DNA from: Calothrix sp. NIES-2098
GTDB lineage: Bacteria > Cyanobacteriota > Cyanobacteriia > Cyanobacteriales > Nostocaceae
Length of the DNA stretch: 64,000 nucleotides
Assembly (NCBI GenBank): GCA_002368175.1
Contig: AP018172.1
Span: 4,839,001 to 4,903,000, forward strand
Direction: 5' to 3'
Shown: piece after piece, positions 63,685-64,000 of the stretch
Layout: the number at the start of each line of letters is the position of its first letter
How positions within the stretch are numbered: position 1 is the first letter of the stretch
Translations under genes and position numbers: made by a program
The notes under the pieces: model-generated
The model's input: only the letters and a program-made list of their open reading frames with translations
Databases searched by the model: none
What the model was told of the DNA's origin: nothing

Positions 63685-64000
63685 TTAAGCAGTTAAAGCA
63701 GTTTTTTGAATTAATTCACTAGTACCAAAAATTATTGGTATTGATTGTTCTGGGCGGCATAATAAGGTTTTAGCTACCTGAAGCATAGCAATACCTGCAT
63801 TGCCAAAAGATTTCTGATACTGAATCATTCCCTGAATTCCTTGAATTAAACCAAAACCTGTAAATTGCATTACCCGCAGCAAGAAATCAGGATGTTGTTC
63901 TAAAATTTGTGGAAATGTCTGTAAATAAACTTGGGTTAATGTTGCAATTGAAGGCTGAAGTTTTTCTAAGGGAGTCATCGCTAAACCTAGAGATTCCTCA
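63685..64000 (-). CDS. Second APH-like kinase (C-terminal part; continues off window)
   Basis: About 105 C-terminal residues are seen, and the frame is open to the right edge. LQPSIATLTQVYLQTFPQIL and DFLLRVMQFTGFGLIQ and LLCRPEQSIP match the C-terminus of the kinase at 60703 (RPSIVATIKAYI, EFLRRVIQFAGLAVI, LLCKPEKFM). The catalytic loop is outside the window. An ATG at 63978 is internal and not the real start. Confidence 0.78.
   Translation of the reverse strand, partial: EESLGLAMTPLEKLQPSIATLTQVYLQTFPQILEQHPDFLLRVMQFTGFGLIQGIQGMIQYQKSFGNAGIAMLQVAKTLLCRPEQSIPIIFGTSELIQKTALTA

Overview
The window is cyanobacterial, most likely from a filamentous Nostocales genome. The evidence is the many GCGATCGC (HIP1) sites, the short heptameric repeats, the clpR-clpP3 pair, the DUF6888/DUF6887 pair and the general gene content. 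No CRISPR array and no cas gene was seen.

Layout. (1) 1-1300: the end of mazG, a DUF2227 membrane protein and tRNA-Val(UAC). (2) 1317-26311: a composite Tn7-like transposon that begins 32 bp after tRNA-Val. It has a one-strand core of tnsAB (endonuclease/transposase fusion), tnsC, a TnsD-like gene with four helix-turn-helix repeats, and a shorter tniQ with one. Upstream of tnsAB lie decayed pieces of a second transposase that looks like the TnsB of type V-K CRISPR-associated transposons. The cargo is defensive: a pentapeptide-repeat/nuclease fusion, a complete type I restriction system (hsdM, hsdS, hsdR) with a reverse transcriptase of probable DRT2 type between hsdS and hsdR, then a CHAT-TPR gene broken by one in-frame amber codon with two partners. 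There are two right ends, at 21565 and 26311. The outer one cuts a fatty acid desaturase gene after 88 codons.

(3) 26873-34166: a sugar-acid locus. Gluconokinase, a LacI-type regulator with a palindromic operator, NDH-2, uronate isomerase, an SDR fructuronate reductase and a LarA-like nickel epimerase can be joined into one route: glucuronate to fructuronate to mannonate to gluconate to 6-phosphogluconate. (4) 34192-53103: mostly housekeeping and accessory genes (homospermidine-type synthase, macrodomain protein, cobO, a type II restriction pair, MarR, FAD monooxygenase, hemW, PIN-TRAM protein, paired vWA proteins, clpR-clpP3, a DnaJ protein).

(5) 53669-64000: a ribosomal peptide cluster. 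On the plus strand are an HTH protein, a cNMP-binding/C39-peptidase/ABC exporter, HlyD and a parvulin-like protein. On the minus strand are a 70-residue double-glycine precursor with two Cys and ten Ser/Thr in its core, a hairpin, an APH-like kinase and a HopA1-like protein. A second kinase/HopA1 pair runs off the right edge. Kinase plus HopA1-like lyase is the hallmark of class V lanthipeptide synthesis as known from actinomycetes, so this is the strongest candidate for an undescribed system here.

Family assignments rest on motif recognition and memory; no search was run.
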